Shown here: positions 1 to 11,480 of the stretch, in pieces
Layout: every line of letters begins with the position of its first letter
Position numbering within the stretch: the first letter of the stretch is position 1
Source of the DNA: Meconema thalassinum
Lineage: Eukaryota > Arthropoda > Insecta > Orthoptera > Tettigoniidae
Direction of reading: 5' to 3'
Length of the DNA: 64,000 nt
Assembly (NCBI GenBank): GCA_946902985.2
Contig: OX336399.1
Coordinates: 165,522,911-165,586,910, forward strand
The notes under the pieces: generated by a model
Seen by the model: the letters and a program-made list of their open reading frames with translations, nothing else
Told to the model about the DNA's origin: nothing
Database searches by the model: none
Translations under genes and position numbers: made by a program

Positions 1-1
1 A

Positions 2-3000
2 GAATGGAATAACACTCCGTATACTCGAAATCAACATGATGACCGGCGAAGTCATTGGGACCGGCGATTCGACCGAAGGACGGACGACAACCGACGTCAT
101 GAAAACAACCGCCGAGGGAATGAAGGAAGAAATCAGCAACACGGACGTATCCGTAGAGACTATCGATATAGTGGGGGTTACGACAGAAATCGAGACCCTA
201 GATACCAGCCAGACAGGGATTGGAAAGGAAGAGCGCGGGAGAGCCGCGAGTACCTCCAACAATTGAGAGAATTGCAGATCCAAGAAGAGGGAGAACGGAA
301 CCCTACTTCGAGGGAAAATAGACATTCGGCGCAGGAGACGGAGCAGAACCAGCCCAGTACTTCTCGCCATGACAGAAAAAAAAACTCCGAAAAATCAATA
401 GATTCTTGTTTGGTTGAGCACCGAGTAACTGCCTCTATATTGCTCTGGGAGCCAATCCAAGAAGACTTGTTGGACGAACGACGAACGACGAACCACAATT
501 ATGAATTAACACGTCTACCCAAGATTGTAGCCACCTTGAATGAAGTCAGTGTAGTCATACTCATCGATACTGGGGCGATGATTAGTGTAATTTCCGCCGA
601 TTGCCATGCCAGACTTAGAGCAAACTCTGAGGTGACGGAGTTGCCCATTTCAGCTATAAGAGTCAGAGGTGTCATACCTGACCGCGTTGTAACGTGCAAA
701 ATCCAGATTTTGTGTACTGTGAAGATTTCGAGCCACGTGTACTTGCACGAATTTCTCGTAATGAAGGGCCTGCATCATGATGCCATTTTAGGCGCAGACT
801 TCATTAGAAAATATGATGGAATCATTAACATGGGACGGAATACGGTAGAGTTCAAGCCGAACGAACCCATTCAGATGAGCCTAATTGAAGAAGAACCGGA
901 ATTCCTATCCGAAGTAGACGTAGTCGAAGCATTAAAGGGCAAGGAAATTGAGGCGACACTAGATGCCGACGAAGAGGCAGAATCGTTATCAGCACCCACA
1001 CATGAGGATCTTGAGGCAATACTGAACGAATACCGAGATATATTCGACACCACACCTGGTGAGATATTAGACTACGAGTATGATCTTGTATTACTGGACG
1101 ATTCCCCATTCCAGAAAAGGATCTATCCGATTGCCGAGAAACATCTCGAAGAAGCTGCTAAGAAGATCCATGAGATGGAAGCAGCAGGTACAATCAAGAA
1201 ATCACCGACTCCTTTCTTGAATCCCATAATACCTGTGGTTAAGGTAGATGGAAGTTTGAGACTTTGTCTTGATGCCAGAGCCTTGAATGAACGCCTAGCT
1301 CCTGAGCACGACAGACCGCCCAAGATTAGGGACATTCTCAGGAAGTTCAAAGGAAAAAGGATATTTTCATCATTAGACTTGGTTCAGTCTTATTACCATA
1401 TCAGATTATCTGAGCATACTCAGAAATATACTGGATTCTTGTTTGATCAGACTACTTATGTATTCCAAAAACTACCATTTGAATTGAAAAATGCCGGAGC
1501 CGCATTAATCAGAGCACTTGATGCCAAGCTGACTCATGAAGTGAAGCAGAAAGTAATATGTTATGTGGATGACATAATCATAGCTTCGGGAACAGAAGCA
1601 GAGCATTTAAAGACATTGCGCCTTGTTTTTGAGAATCTCCGACAGGCAAATTTTAAGGTCAAGTTTGACAAGTGTCGATTTTTTCAGGAAGAAGTGAAAT
1701 TCGTAGGACACATAATCAATGGAGAAGGATATAGACCGAATCCGGCAAAGATTAGAACTGTTGCTGCATTTCCAACACCAACCCGTGTGAAACACGTGAG
1801 ACAATTCTTAGGAATTCTCCAATTCTTTGCTGCTCATTGTGAGAAGTATTCCGAAACTGTTGCACCACTGCAAGGATTATTGAAAAAGAACTGCAGGTGG
1901 AACTGGAATGATGAATGCGAGATAGCTTTCAGGAGAGCTAAACAGATGCTTGTGGACTCAATTCAGTTAGAATATCCAGATTACTCTCGGAACTTTATTC
2001 TAGAAACTGATGCATCTGCCATTGGTATAGGAGCCATTTTACTGCAAGAAGATGATGAGAAGAAACGTCATTACATCGCTTTCTTAAGCCGACGTTTAAG
2101 AGCACATGAATCTCACTACTTCACGACCGAGATAGAAGCACTTGCAATTGTTTACGCACTTGAATACTGGCAGAAACTTCTGTTAGGTCAGAGGATTATT
2201 GTGAGAACCGATCATAATGCGTTGACCTTCATCTTGAGAACAAGACTGGCAAGCGACAGGATCACACGTTGGACGCTGTTTCTCCAACAGTTCGATTTGG
2301 AAATAGTTTATCGACCAGGCAGAGAGAATGTGTTGGCCGACATCCTCAGCCGGAATCCTGAAGCTACTGTTAATGTCATAGACATCGAGGGAGAATGCGA
2401 GGAACACCTTCGCCGATTTCGTCATTTACCTGAAGGACAGCGACGTGAGGAGGAACTCAGACATATTATCCGTTTCCTAGAACGAAGAATGGATCCACAG
2501 GATGATCATTATGCAAGGATTGCTGCTGTTGCAGATGATTATTTGATTTATCATCGTGTCTTATACAAGTTTGTAGACGAGGACCACACTCAACTGCGTG
2601 CAGTTATTCCTAGGAGATACCAAGAATCTGTTATTCTTATGGTACATTTATCCATTGGACATGGTGGAACAGACAAAACCATTGCAACTATCAAGGAGTC
2701 TTTCACATGGAAAGGGTTAGGAGCCACCGTTAGACGGTGTTTACGTGCTTGCGACGCATGCCAGCGGAACAAATACACGTCACACTTGCTGAAGGAACAA
2801 CCTAGACCAATACTACCAACTCAACCTAGAGAGTTGTATGCACAGGACCTGTATGGCCCAATACCTAAGGCTCGTCGTGGGAATCGATACATCGTTGTAA
2901 CGGTGGATGTGTTCACGAAATATACGATGCTTCATCCAATTCAAAAAGCTACTGCACATCAGATTATTCAGAGGATTAGACGTCAAGTGATACCGGAGGC

Positions 3001-3643
3001 AGGAAAGCCACAATTCTTGTTGACTGATCACGGATCACAGTACACCTCAGCAGAATTTGCCAATGCCATGAATGAGCTTGAAATAGGTCATATTTTATCA
3101 TCTATTCGACATCCAGAGAGCAACCCAGCAGAATGCGTGATGTCTATTATCGCAAAATTCTGTCGATTATATTGTCAAGAAGAACACTGGCGATGGACTG
3201 AAGTCCTTGTTATTATGGCAAAATGTATTAATTCAACAGTACATGAAAGCACTGGTCAAATACCTATGGTCTTGCATTTGAACCAGATGCCGCTGAGAAT
3301 ATGGGATCGTGTGATTGTAAATCCACCTTGTTTACAACCATCACATGCCAGCAGACTTTTAGCTGCGAGAGAGACTATGGACAGACAAGCTGCCAAGCGC
3401 TTGAGAAGAACTAGACGCCAGAGGTTTAGAGAACCACTAGTAGAAGGAGACCTTACCCTTATAAGGAGACCCGGAATTTCTAGTCCTATAGACCGCATAT
3501 ATGGGAAATTTCTATCCTTGTATTATGGCCCTAGTCGTATCCGACAGCCTTTAAACAATGGAAGTTATGTGATAGAAGACATTAGGACAGGAGAACGCAT
3601 TGGAACCTTTAATGCAGCCAATCTAAAAAAATATCACTCTTGA
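2..3643 (+). CDS. Ty3/gypsy-type Gag-Pol polyprotein, 3' part, open at window edge
   Basis: The frame is open from base 2 to the stop at 3643 (about 1213 codons), so the ATG at 263 is internal and the true start lies outside the window. The first 90 residues are rich in Arg, Asp and Asn, like a nucleocapsid, with no CCHC zinc knuckle. Then come an aspartic protease (IDTGA, near base 563), reverse transcriptase (FSSLDL near 1365, YVDD at 1562-1573), RNase H (TDAS near 2007) and integrase. The integrase has an HHCC finger (HLSIGHGG to CDACQR, about 2644-2765) and a DDE core: D in QDLYG near 2850, D in TDHGS near 3025, E in HPESNPAE near 3130. All catalytic residues I looked for are present and no stop interrupts the frame, so the copy may be young. 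Domain order PR-RT-RH-IN is Ty3/gypsy. It resembles the pol at 24850-28932 but is clearly a different element. Confidence 0.93.
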   Translation, partial: EWNNTPYTRNQHDDRRSHWDRRFDRRTDDNRRHENNRRGNEGRNQQHGRIRRDYRYSGGYDRNRDPRYQPDRDWKGRARESREYLQQLRELQIQEEGERNPTSRENRHSAQETEQNQPSTSRHDRKKNSEKSIDSCLVEHRVTASILLWEPIQEDLLDERRTTNHNYELTRLPKIVATLNEVSVVILIDTGAMISVISADCHARLRANSEVTELPISAIRVRGVIPDRVVTCKIQILCTVKISSHVYLHEFLVMKGLHHDAILGADFIRKYDGIINMGRNTVEFKPNEPIQMSLIEEEPEFLSEVDVVEALKGKEIEATLDADEEAESLSAPTHEDLEAILNEYRDIFDTTPGEILDYEYDLVLLDDSPFQKRIYPIAEKHLEEAAKKIHEMEAAGTIKKSPTPFLNPIIPVVKVDGSLRLCLDARALNERLAPEHDRPPKIRDILRKFKGKRIFSSLDLVQSYYHIRLSEHTQKYTGFLFDQTTYVFQKLPFELKNAGAALIRALDAKLTHEVKQKVICYVDDIIIASGTEAEHLKTLRLVFENLRQANFKVKFDKCRFFQEEVKFVGHIINGEGYRPNPAKIRTVAAFPTPTRVKHVRQFLGILQFFAAHCEKYSETVAPLQGLLKKNCRWNWNDECEIAFRRAKQMLVDSIQLEYPDYSRNFILETDASAIGIGAILLQEDDEKKRHYIAFLSRRLRAHESHYFTTEIEALAIVYALEYWQKLLLGQRIIVRTDHNALTFILRTRLASDRITRWTLFLQQFDLEIVYRPGRENVLADILSRNPEATVNVIDIEGECEEHLRRFRHLPEGQRREEELRHIIRFLERRMDPQDDHYARIAAVADDYLIYHRVLYKFVDEDHTQLRAVIPRRYQESVILMVHLSIGHGGTDKTIATIKESFTWKGLGATVRRCLRACDACQRNKYTSHLLKEQPRPILPTQPRELYAQDLYGPIPKARRGNRYIVVTVDVFTKYTMLHPIQKATAHQIIQRIRRQVIPEAGKPQFLLTDHGSQYTSAEFANAMNELEIGHILSSIRHPESNPAECVMSIIAKFCRLYCQEEHWRWTEVLVIMAKCINSTVHESTGQIPMVLHLNQMPLRIWDRVIVNPPCLQPSHASRLLAARETMDRQAAKRLRRTRRQRFREPLVEGDLTLIRRPGISSPIDRIYGKFLSLYYGPSRIRQPLNNGSYVIEDIRTGERIGTFNAANLKKYHS

Positions 3644-6600
3644 ATGAATTTCAAAGCAAATAAAAATGTTATCCCAACATTTTATTTGAAACGACAGAGA
3701 GGCAGATGAACCCGCTGAGCTATGGTTCATGTGATATTTTTTTATGACAGAGCATTTATGATGGGATGTTGTACTTTTGAACACACCCAGGAAGCCACGT
3801 GAAGCTGAGAGATCACGCGATACTTTGAAGTAGCGGTGAATCGCACTTTTGACTTTGGTGTAAACTGCTCATTATTATCTGAGGTCTTATTAATTATTTT
3901 TATCTTTCCAACGAGACTCAGAATATTCCATTTCGTCATGCTGCATTATTAAAACATTTTGGAGAATGTTTATTTTTACTTTAGGTAAGGTAATACCCTT
4001 GCAGATACGCAAAAAGGAACGTAAGTAGTCGCTCAACGTTTTCGTTTTGACGACCTACTTTCTAGAGACACCCAGTACCGGAGCACTGCGTCTTGAGAAT
4101 CCGCCTTGTGTAGGCGTGGAATTACATTTGTCCTACGAGACGTAGAAGAATATCCGCTGTTTAGCGTTAAAAGTGATTATAAGGTGCCATCGAGTAAGCA
4201 AATACTAATATTCACTGTCGATGAAGTCCAGTGAATTAAATAAGAAGCTTGGGAAATAATTATTGGCAAGTATAGTGTATTGCACAACATTGCTGTGACA
4301 TCACATATTACCCACGCGTATGTGGAGGGCAGATGCCTAGTGGAAATATACAGGTAATAGTGTTACAATTATCCTGAATAAGTGTGATTATAGTAGTATG
4401 AGATATTTAAATTGCCAAAGTGGAAATTTCATCTTTGAAACGTCGTATAATTCACGGATGCTGCGTGATACAAAAGTAGCGTCACTAGCACGTGCAGCAT
4501 TATAAAATAGTATTAGCTCACATGCTAATCCACATCTGCAAGATTAAGGCTGTGTCGTATCTTATAATTGAAGCCTATAATAGTCACGACGGACATTATA
4601 ATTTTGGAAGTGAGAGGATGAATAATCACGCAACTTATTTCGCTACCCACGTGATTGGACTTTTATTCACCATGGTTGAAGCAGTCACCACGGGCTAATA
4701 CCATCCCAGTATGGGGGGGTGACGTTTCTACAGGAACCAGCGTGATGGTGGAACTTCCAGAACGATGAACGAGAGGGAAGGAGCCAAAATGCCATTTCCA
4801 GGCATATCCACGAAGATGTCGACAGGGACAAATCGAACCCTGGTCTTTGGGGGAGTCCAGATGGGAATCCTGATGAGGAGAATACCGATCCAGAGAGCCA
4901 GAGAGGTTTATGTACAACCCTTGTTGTGGAATAGAGAGTTGAGTGAGAGCTCCTCCATTTCGTGAGTTTTTGTCACACCCCTTCTTTGTTCTAGTTTCTG
5001 GTGGTATAGTAGTTTTAATGTAGTTTGTGAATCAACCACACTCAGTGTCAGCCATTTTTCTAGGTAGGGATGTAACTAGATTAGTTAGATGTCATTTATT
5101 TCAGTTTAGAGTGAGACACCCTTGGGGTCAGACATTTTGGTCAGCCCTGGTGCAGCTTGGTGAACGTCGTGGAACGTCAATGCCTACCCTTTTGCTGAAC
5201 CTGATCGTAGTCATTTTGAGGCTATTTTGTTCAACCCTACTTGGGGTAATTTTCAAGTCTTTGCTGACTGTAGTTATGGCAATCAGATGCCTTGGTTATT
5301 GATTGACTGCATTCTTCGCAGCCATCCTTTGTTACACCCCTGACTGTCGTTAGAACGGTCGTATCATTTAGGTAGTCGACAGTAACTACCAGTTTGTAAA
5401 TGCATTATATTTCATTTTGAATAAGCTCAGAAGCTATTCTTGGTCATGTTTGAACCTAACAACTAGAAGGAATGTTTCGTTGCCTAGCATCGAACGCGGT
5501 TCCCAACGTATCATTAAACAGATCTAGTGTGTGAATCTGTGTCACATTTATCATATTTTGCTTGTGTCGTGTGAGACACGTTTTTATTTGATGTTCTAGC
5601 AACTACTGAGTTGCATTTTTAAAGCAAAGAGCTTCAGTTATTGTAAGTTTACTTTCATTTAGACGTCTTTGGTAGAAAGACGGAAGTGTATTACTATACT
5701 CAGATTTATAGCGTGCGTTTGATACACGGACTCTGTAGAGATCCGTAACATATGGTAAAGTTTTTTATGAACCGGCCAAGTGCAGGTTTTGTATTGATTA
5801 AATCGCCGGCCTTGAATAAACTGGTTATGTAACCCAGTGACCTAGAGCACGCCTGCTTCATTGTGAGACAAAACTACTATAGACGAGGACAGAGTACAAT
5901 TTGTATTCGCTTTTCCTTTCATTGCTATTTTGCTTATGGAAACCAGTTTCCACTCTTGTATTTGATCACTTGTTTTATGGATCGGTTTTTGTTAGTTTAG
6001 CGCTCTGTTGCGTGTATTGTCGTATGACAGGTACAGTTATGTAAGGTTTTCTATAGGATGGTGAAGTCTACCCTGTTATAGCAGGATGTTATTGTATGCT
6101 TTGTCCGGGGATGATCCCGTTGACCAGATGTTACTGGAAGGTAACTGTTGTACAGGCCTATCCCAGAGTTATTGAACGCGAGCTTAGCGCCGCTGGTAAC
6201 CCGTGTTATTGTGTGTCCGAGTTGTTATACTCGATGATTATATTCCGACTGTTGAGTCGAGGCTTTTTGGTGGAGAATGATCTCAGTTGGAGACACTCCG
6301 TGCCCAGGCTATTGTCAATGTTATTCGCCATAAACCTACGATAAACCTATAAACCGACATTCTAATAATAAAATGCATAATTGTTGTAAAACAAGCCTAA
6401 CTAACGATTCTTTCTATCTAACTTTGTTCTTTGCATTCTGGAACTGTTGACATAGCCGTGCAGTTGAAGATAATTTCCTTGTGAGGAAATGACTAGGACA
6501 GTCGACATTTTTGTAGCGACCTGAAGCATGTGCGAACCTAGAGTTCGTAGCTTGTGGAGCTAGGCCATGCGATGTCAGACGTGGTCTCAACTGCGCATTC

Positions 6601-7427
6601 GTCACCGTAACTATACACATTAGATGACTATGGTTTACAAAGAGTAAACCGAGGTGTAGGCAGGAATTTTTAATAAAACTACTGTGTCTATTTCGTTATT
6701 AATTTATGATGTCAAGTGTATTAAACCCTACATGTTACTTTATTGTGTGCTGTTAGCACATAGTTATTAAGCATAATTAAATTGTTTGTTTTTCATGGCT
6801 GTACACTTAGCTTTTGGATGTAATTGTTTTCTTTTACGGACGTCATCGCCGTAAATTTTGTTAATTGATAGGACTTAGCTAGTTGAATTAATGTTAAATT
6901 TAAATGTCGAAATGGTACCATCCTAACCTAGATTTGTTTTGCTACCCTGTTAAATGTAAATTCGGATATTAGCTTGATCTTGTAACTTGAACTAGGGACT
7001 TGCGTCGTGCCATATTCCTAGCGTTGCTGTTGTTACTTTATCATTGTGAGTTAGATCTTTCGCGAGGGTTTTCAGTAACTTCTCAGGTAGGGGACCTGTT
7101 CTTTATCTTAGTTTATTTATTAATTTGCGGACTAGCCGATTATAACCCTCCGAACTAGGCTAGGGGCTTGTGAATTCTAATAAATTTTCACGGTGTTTTA
7201 CATGAGTCTGGATGTTTATTTTCTCAGTCTAGTTTTAAGGTGAACCTTTCCTTAGGCGGTCTATGACCATCGTCACCATGTACCACGATCCCTGTGGACT
7301 ACGGACTCTCGTGCCGCTTTAGCCTTTATGGAAGGTCACCTGATCCTCACGGTACTTTTCTTTTTATTCGATTTATGTGTCGTTAGTTGAGTCATCGTGG
7401 TTGTTGACATCAACTAAACGGTCTCAG
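3644..7427 (+). mobile_element. Noncoding tail of the first gypsy-type element; presumed 3' UTR and long LTR
   Basis: After the pol stop there are about 3.8 kb without a credible gene before DNA-polymerase sequence resumes near 7428. The homologous polymerase frame breaks just there, so this stretch should be the 3' UTR plus 3' LTR of the first element. The right end reads ACGGTCTCA, a plausible LTR terminus, and an AATAAA signal lies at 7179-7184, reasonable for an R region. I could not fix the LTR start: the purine runs before TGAACCCG (about 3707) and before TGACGTTT (about 4720) are both possible. The 5' LTR is outside the window, so the boundary cannot be confirmed by comparison. The size is similar to the 3.7-kb LTRs further right. 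Open frames here are short and unlike any family I know. Confidence 0.5.
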
Positions 7428-8617
7428 TATGTCTATTCTTTTACGAACATTTTCCATTGTTTTTCCAAAAATGGCATTGTCGAATAATTTGTACAGATTT
7501 TTCTCAAAATCATTTTTAGCTTGTTTTCGTAGGTTGTTATTAAAATCAACGTATGCCTTTAGCCAAGGTCTTTGTTTAAACTTTAACACACGATGCATTT
7601 TTACCAATTTTAGTCCATGATATAGAGCCTGTTTACGTTCCATGTAATGAACAACATACCGCCTTCTTTTTGAGAGTCGAATTCTTAGGTTGTGTACACT
7701 CTGGTAGGAAAGGTAAATCGTTATGTAGATCATGGAGGTCAGATGGGTAATCCACTTCAACGTCTAGAATGTATCCCACAGGCTCGTCTTTCTTTAGCGT
7801 TCCTAAATCAACAGTATCTGGAGAAACCCACTGAAATCCACCGCAAGGAAGGGAGTGGCACATAGCCCACCCGTATTGGTTGTTGGCATCGTCATAGGTA
7901 ATAAACTGCGATGGTTTCTCGGAATCATATGTTTCCATGTATTTATTGTTAGCTTCAGCATACCGATGAGACACCTGGCATATGCCTCCACGTATTCCAA
8001 GCTCTATTAAAGGAATCTGATCGTAATCCTGTAGCAATTCCAGTTCAATTCCTGTGTATAGGAGCAGGCGAAGTAAAAAAGTGTGCAGCATCCACTCGGT
8101 GTGTTTCTAGTATTTTGTTTCTAAACGTTTCAAAGCTGTCTGCAAGAAGGAGTACATCTGAAGTTAGGTAGAGGTCACTATATTCCCCCAGAGTTTTAAT
8201 TTTGAACTGATTCCAGACATTTTTGGCATGTTCATAGTCTTCTTTGCTTACGTCCTCTTGACTTAATTTGTTAAAGAATGCCTCTTTTGGAGGTAAACAC
8301 GTTTCACTTAACTTTTCCCATGAATCAATGTAATCATAACAAAATACACCTGAAACGAGTCATGAGCGTTGCATTTTCTTTACCAAAGTACTTGTCTGTT
8401 TCAGGGTAAGATGTTAAGTTTGTAACTAAGTTTTCCAAAATACTCGGCATTAACCGAAACGTATCCACAAATCGAAGCTTTACGATTCCTACATATTTGG
8501 TGAAGGAAATGTACTTTTCTTTGGAGTTAGCTATAACATCCACTCTCTCAGTAGTACACCGCAATTGCTTTACAATAAATTTTGCATCATAGCCACTCAT
8601 ATTATGTAACAAGTTGT
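7428..8617 (-). pseudogene. Family-B DNA polymerase (Maverick/Polinton type), exonuclease and palm fragment
   Basis: Minus-strand fragments in three frames (about 8617-8334, 8091-7633, 7760-7428) together match protein-primed family-B DNA polymerases of Maverick/Polinton or adintovirus-like elements. Visible motifs are NMSGYDAKFIVKQL (exonuclease region), YDDANNQYGWAM (the motif A equivalent of D-A-N-N-L-Y-G) and [20 protein letters not shown] (motif B). The frame then stops next to the retroelement tail, so motif C (the DTD-type signature) is missing from the window. Several frameshifts and stops make it nonfunctional. The N-terminal half continues at 10137-11936 beyond a repeat insertion. 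The element-level assignment rests on these motifs only; no Maverick integrase, ATPase or capsid gene is visible here. Confidence 0.85.
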
Positions 8618-10036
8618 TCCGTGAAGAACTATACAGCCTATTTTCATATATTCTGCTCATGTTAATTGTCTCTACCAACATACAAAATTTCAGTTTAATT
8701 GCTGTAACAGATTCGTAGATATTGAGAACCGTCTAAATATTTCAGAAGGTCGCCAGGTCGGATTTTTATTTTTGTACTATTACATTAAGATTATTGTTTA
8801 CGTGTGCTATTCAAACTTCAATCGCATGATTAGAACGCAAGAAGTAAAAACGAGATTTTAAAATTACGCACAGCAGCCATCTTGTGATTATGCAAACAAT
8901 TGAAATAAATTAGATGCCAGTGGATCAACATTTGTATAAGCATTTAACGTGCAACGTTTCACGGCACTCGGATAGTTAATTCGCTAGAAACGTCCATTTA
9001 AATATTTATACTTCGCGTCGCCGCCATGTTGGATTTGTGCTCACCAGGTTACTCAAAGTCCTATAGGTGAACATATGTTCATAGTCTCTATGAACTTAAA
9101 CAAATCTGTTTGGTTGCTGTAAAAGATTCATAGATATTGAGAACCGTCTAAATATTTCGGAAGCTCGCCATTTAGGATTGTTATATGTATAGGCCATAGA
9201 GTTATGTACCATTCAAGGACAATTATTGCCTAAGTTCATTATTCAAACTTTTACTTCGATTGCATGATTACGACACAAGAAATAAAAACATAATTTTAAA
9301 ATTTCGCACAGCCGCCATCTTGATGTTATATAAACAATTGAATTAAATTAGATGGCAGTGCATTACAATCTGCAAAATCATTTACTGTACCACATTTCAC
9401 TGCGCTCAGAGAGTTGAATCACGAGAAAAGTCTATTAAAATATTTCAAATTCGCTTGGTCGCCATGTTCGTTTTGTACTTTACAGGTTTATGAAATATAC
9501 ATAGGTAAACTTGTATCAGTACCCTTTATCACCGTACAAAATTGCAGGGTGATATCTGTAATAGTTTCGGAGATATAGAATAGAATGTCAGTGAAATATT
9601 TCGCACTGCCGCCATTTTGAGGTTATGTAAACAATTGAACTAAATTAGACTCCAGTGCTTTACAATGTGTATAAACAATTGCTGTACCCAGTTTCATTAC
9701 GTTTGGGTAGTTAAATCGCGAGAAAAGTCTATTTAAATGTCTCAAATTCGCTTGGCCGCCATGTTGGTTTTGTAGTCACCAGGTTTTTGAAAGTCTCATA
9801 GGTGAACTTCTAGTAGTGCCCTTTATCACCGTACACAATTTCAGGGCGATATCGGTAATAGTTTCGGAGATATTGAATTCTAGTGAATTATTTCGCACAG
9901 CCGCCATGTTGGATTGGTGAGACGTAACAAAATTTGAAGGGTATGGTCGAGGTCGCCGGGAATAGCTCCATGAACTTACCGAGTTTCATTGAAATCGCTC
10001 CCGCCGTTTAGATTTTATTAGGTGGGGACACACACA

Positions 10037-10079
<43 letters not shown>

Positions 10080-10136
10080 CACTCGGACAAAAGGTGATCT
10101 CATAAGCCTATTTTTTTCAAAATTGAAAATAGGCTA
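8618..10136. mobile_element. Family A nonautonomous repeat, copy 1, inserted in the polymerase gene
   Basis: This 1.5-kb insertion splits the polymerase frame exactly between PVF and LHNMSGYD. Its ends carry the inverted motif AGCCTATTTTC (8637 area) and GAAAATAGGCT (10126-10136), and a TAA flank occurs on both sides, consistent with a 3-bp duplication or with end sequence. The right end forms a hairpin, AGCCTATTTT with AAAATAGGCT, just before the junction. Inside are about four degenerate units of 300-420 bp, starting near 8690, 9100, 9530 and 9830. Each has a 'gtaatagtttcggagatat'-like phrase followed by 'gccgccat'. A (CA)n tract at 10027-10081 sits just before the terminal hairpin. There is no coding capacity. 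Related copies lie at 56763-58195 and 61002-62873, with a fragment at 18140-18490. The superfamily is unclear: terminal inverted repeats suggest a DNA transposon, while the 3' hairpin followed by CTAA recalls Helitrons. Confidence 0.75.
10027..10081. repeat. (CA)n microsatellite inside family A copy 1
   Basis: About 55 bases of nearly uninterrupted CA repeats. The copy at 56763 has a (CAGA)n tract at the equivalent place, so a simple repeat before the terminal hairpin is a family trait. Confidence 0.95.
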
Positions 10137-10901
10137 AAAATACAGGAACGGGGTTACGTGTTTTACACCTCAACTTACAGTTATTATGAGCACTTGCACG
10201 GTATTCGCCTGTAATATGGCAATGATCTCTAACTTTCCAGTCCTCTTTGGTAAATGTTTTATGACACAAATAACAGGTTTCAGAAGATTGGAACTCTGAT
10301 TCTTGATCATAGGTTAAGGCCTTTGGAACTTTTAAGCTGTAAGGGCGATCAATTTCATTAGCGATCGAGATCAAACAGTCCATAAACTTTTCTGCAGCGT
10401 CAGGTCCACGATAAATAACAGGTTGGCTTGGAAGGTTTGTCTTTATGTGTTCCACAGCTGGTGAGGGTTTAACGTATATACCAAAGCTCATAGGAACACG
10501 AATCTCGTATGGCACTGTATAACTTGCCTCAGGATTAGGTAGACATGTTTGATGTGGTAACAGTATACTTTCGAAATCTGCATAGATAACGTAAGGTATT
10601 ATAAGCATTTTTTCCACATTTAAGAATTTGACAATTGGGGTTTTAATAGGCATTTCAACCTTAGCAATGTCATGCAAGACACACAACGCTCTATGCCTTT
10701 CAATTTTTCCATTCCTTGTTGACCATATCGGTTATTGAAGTGAGTAAAACACCGTTTACACGTATATATCTTATGTTCATGGTGAGTAATCTGATGTCTT
10801 ACAAGTTTATTATCAAAATCTTTGTTAAAGACGTAGTGGTTCTGCCCGGATGAAGAACTTAGCAGAAGAAGGTTACGATGGTCTTGCAGCTCTTGATCCA
10901 C
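10137..10901 (-). pseudogene. Family-B DNA polymerase (Maverick/Polinton type), central zinc-binding and exonuclease I part
   Basis: Two overlapping minus frames (10901-10620 and 10686-10137) separated by a frameshift. The first carries HKIYTCKRCFTHFNN, a cysteine-rich segment seen before the exonuclease domain in these polymerases. The second carries YADFES, the exonuclease I motif with its catalytic D and E. It also carries CYLCHKTF followed by VRDHCHITGEYRASAHNNC, the cysteine/histidine cluster highly typical of arthropod Maverick-like polymerases. The frame reads straight into NPVPVF and is then cut by the family A insertion; homology resumes at 8617. Confidence 0.88.
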
Positions 10902-11045
10902 AACCTTTAGAGGAAACAGTTTGTTGTCTTCTTCCAGTCCAAATACATTGATGGATATGTTGTTGGCTTTCTCAAATTTGGGAATGTCAGCTAGTGATGT
11001 AGGAAACGATATTATTGAAAAATCATACTTGTTTTCCAGGTCCTT

Positions 11046-11462
11046 TTATTTACTAATGCGTTGAGCATTCTTTTTAAGCAGTTTTGCTAAAATGGTATAC
11101 ATAAAACACTTTCCATCTTTCAAGTTTTCAGGATTAATGCTGGCTTTTCTTGCTTTTACAGCTGCTAGTAATGGAATATATGTGCTACCACGCAAGGGAT
11201 TGCACTTATTTATTTTCAATTGTACTCCTTCCACTGCTAACAAAGCCCAATTATTGCCTTTTAGCTCAGATTCCTCCATTTCTGTAGTTAACTTTTTAAA
11301 TTGTGTTTCCAAGAAACTACTTAAGTCTGTTTCCAAAAATATAGCCTGATTTCGTGTTTTGAAAGCACGATCTGTAATTTGATTGGTAGATGTGTGAATG
11401 AATCTACATTCAGCCACAAGATTAACTTTTATTGACTTGTGCATTGCTAGTTCTTTCTGCAT
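11046..11462 (-). pseudogene. Family-B DNA polymerase (Maverick/Polinton type), N-terminal region
   Basis: A 138-residue frame that sits between the zinc-finger segment (11481-11936) and the central segment (from 10901) of the same gene. The order and the phrases KCNPLRGSTYIPL and LKDGKCFMYTILA match the region that precedes the exonuclease domain in arthropod Maverick-type polymerases. It is separated from the upstream piece by a stop near 11481 and from the downstream piece by a frameshift. No catalytic residue is expected here. The assignment depends partly on its position between two recognisable parts. Confidence 0.7.
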
Positions 11463-11480
11463 AGCGTGGATTATTTGCTG

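Noticed and set aside
4492..6344. Short plus-strand frames in the tail of the first element
   Set aside because: All are under 95 codons, with no domain and no conservation evidence; most likely chance frames in LTR or UTR sequence.
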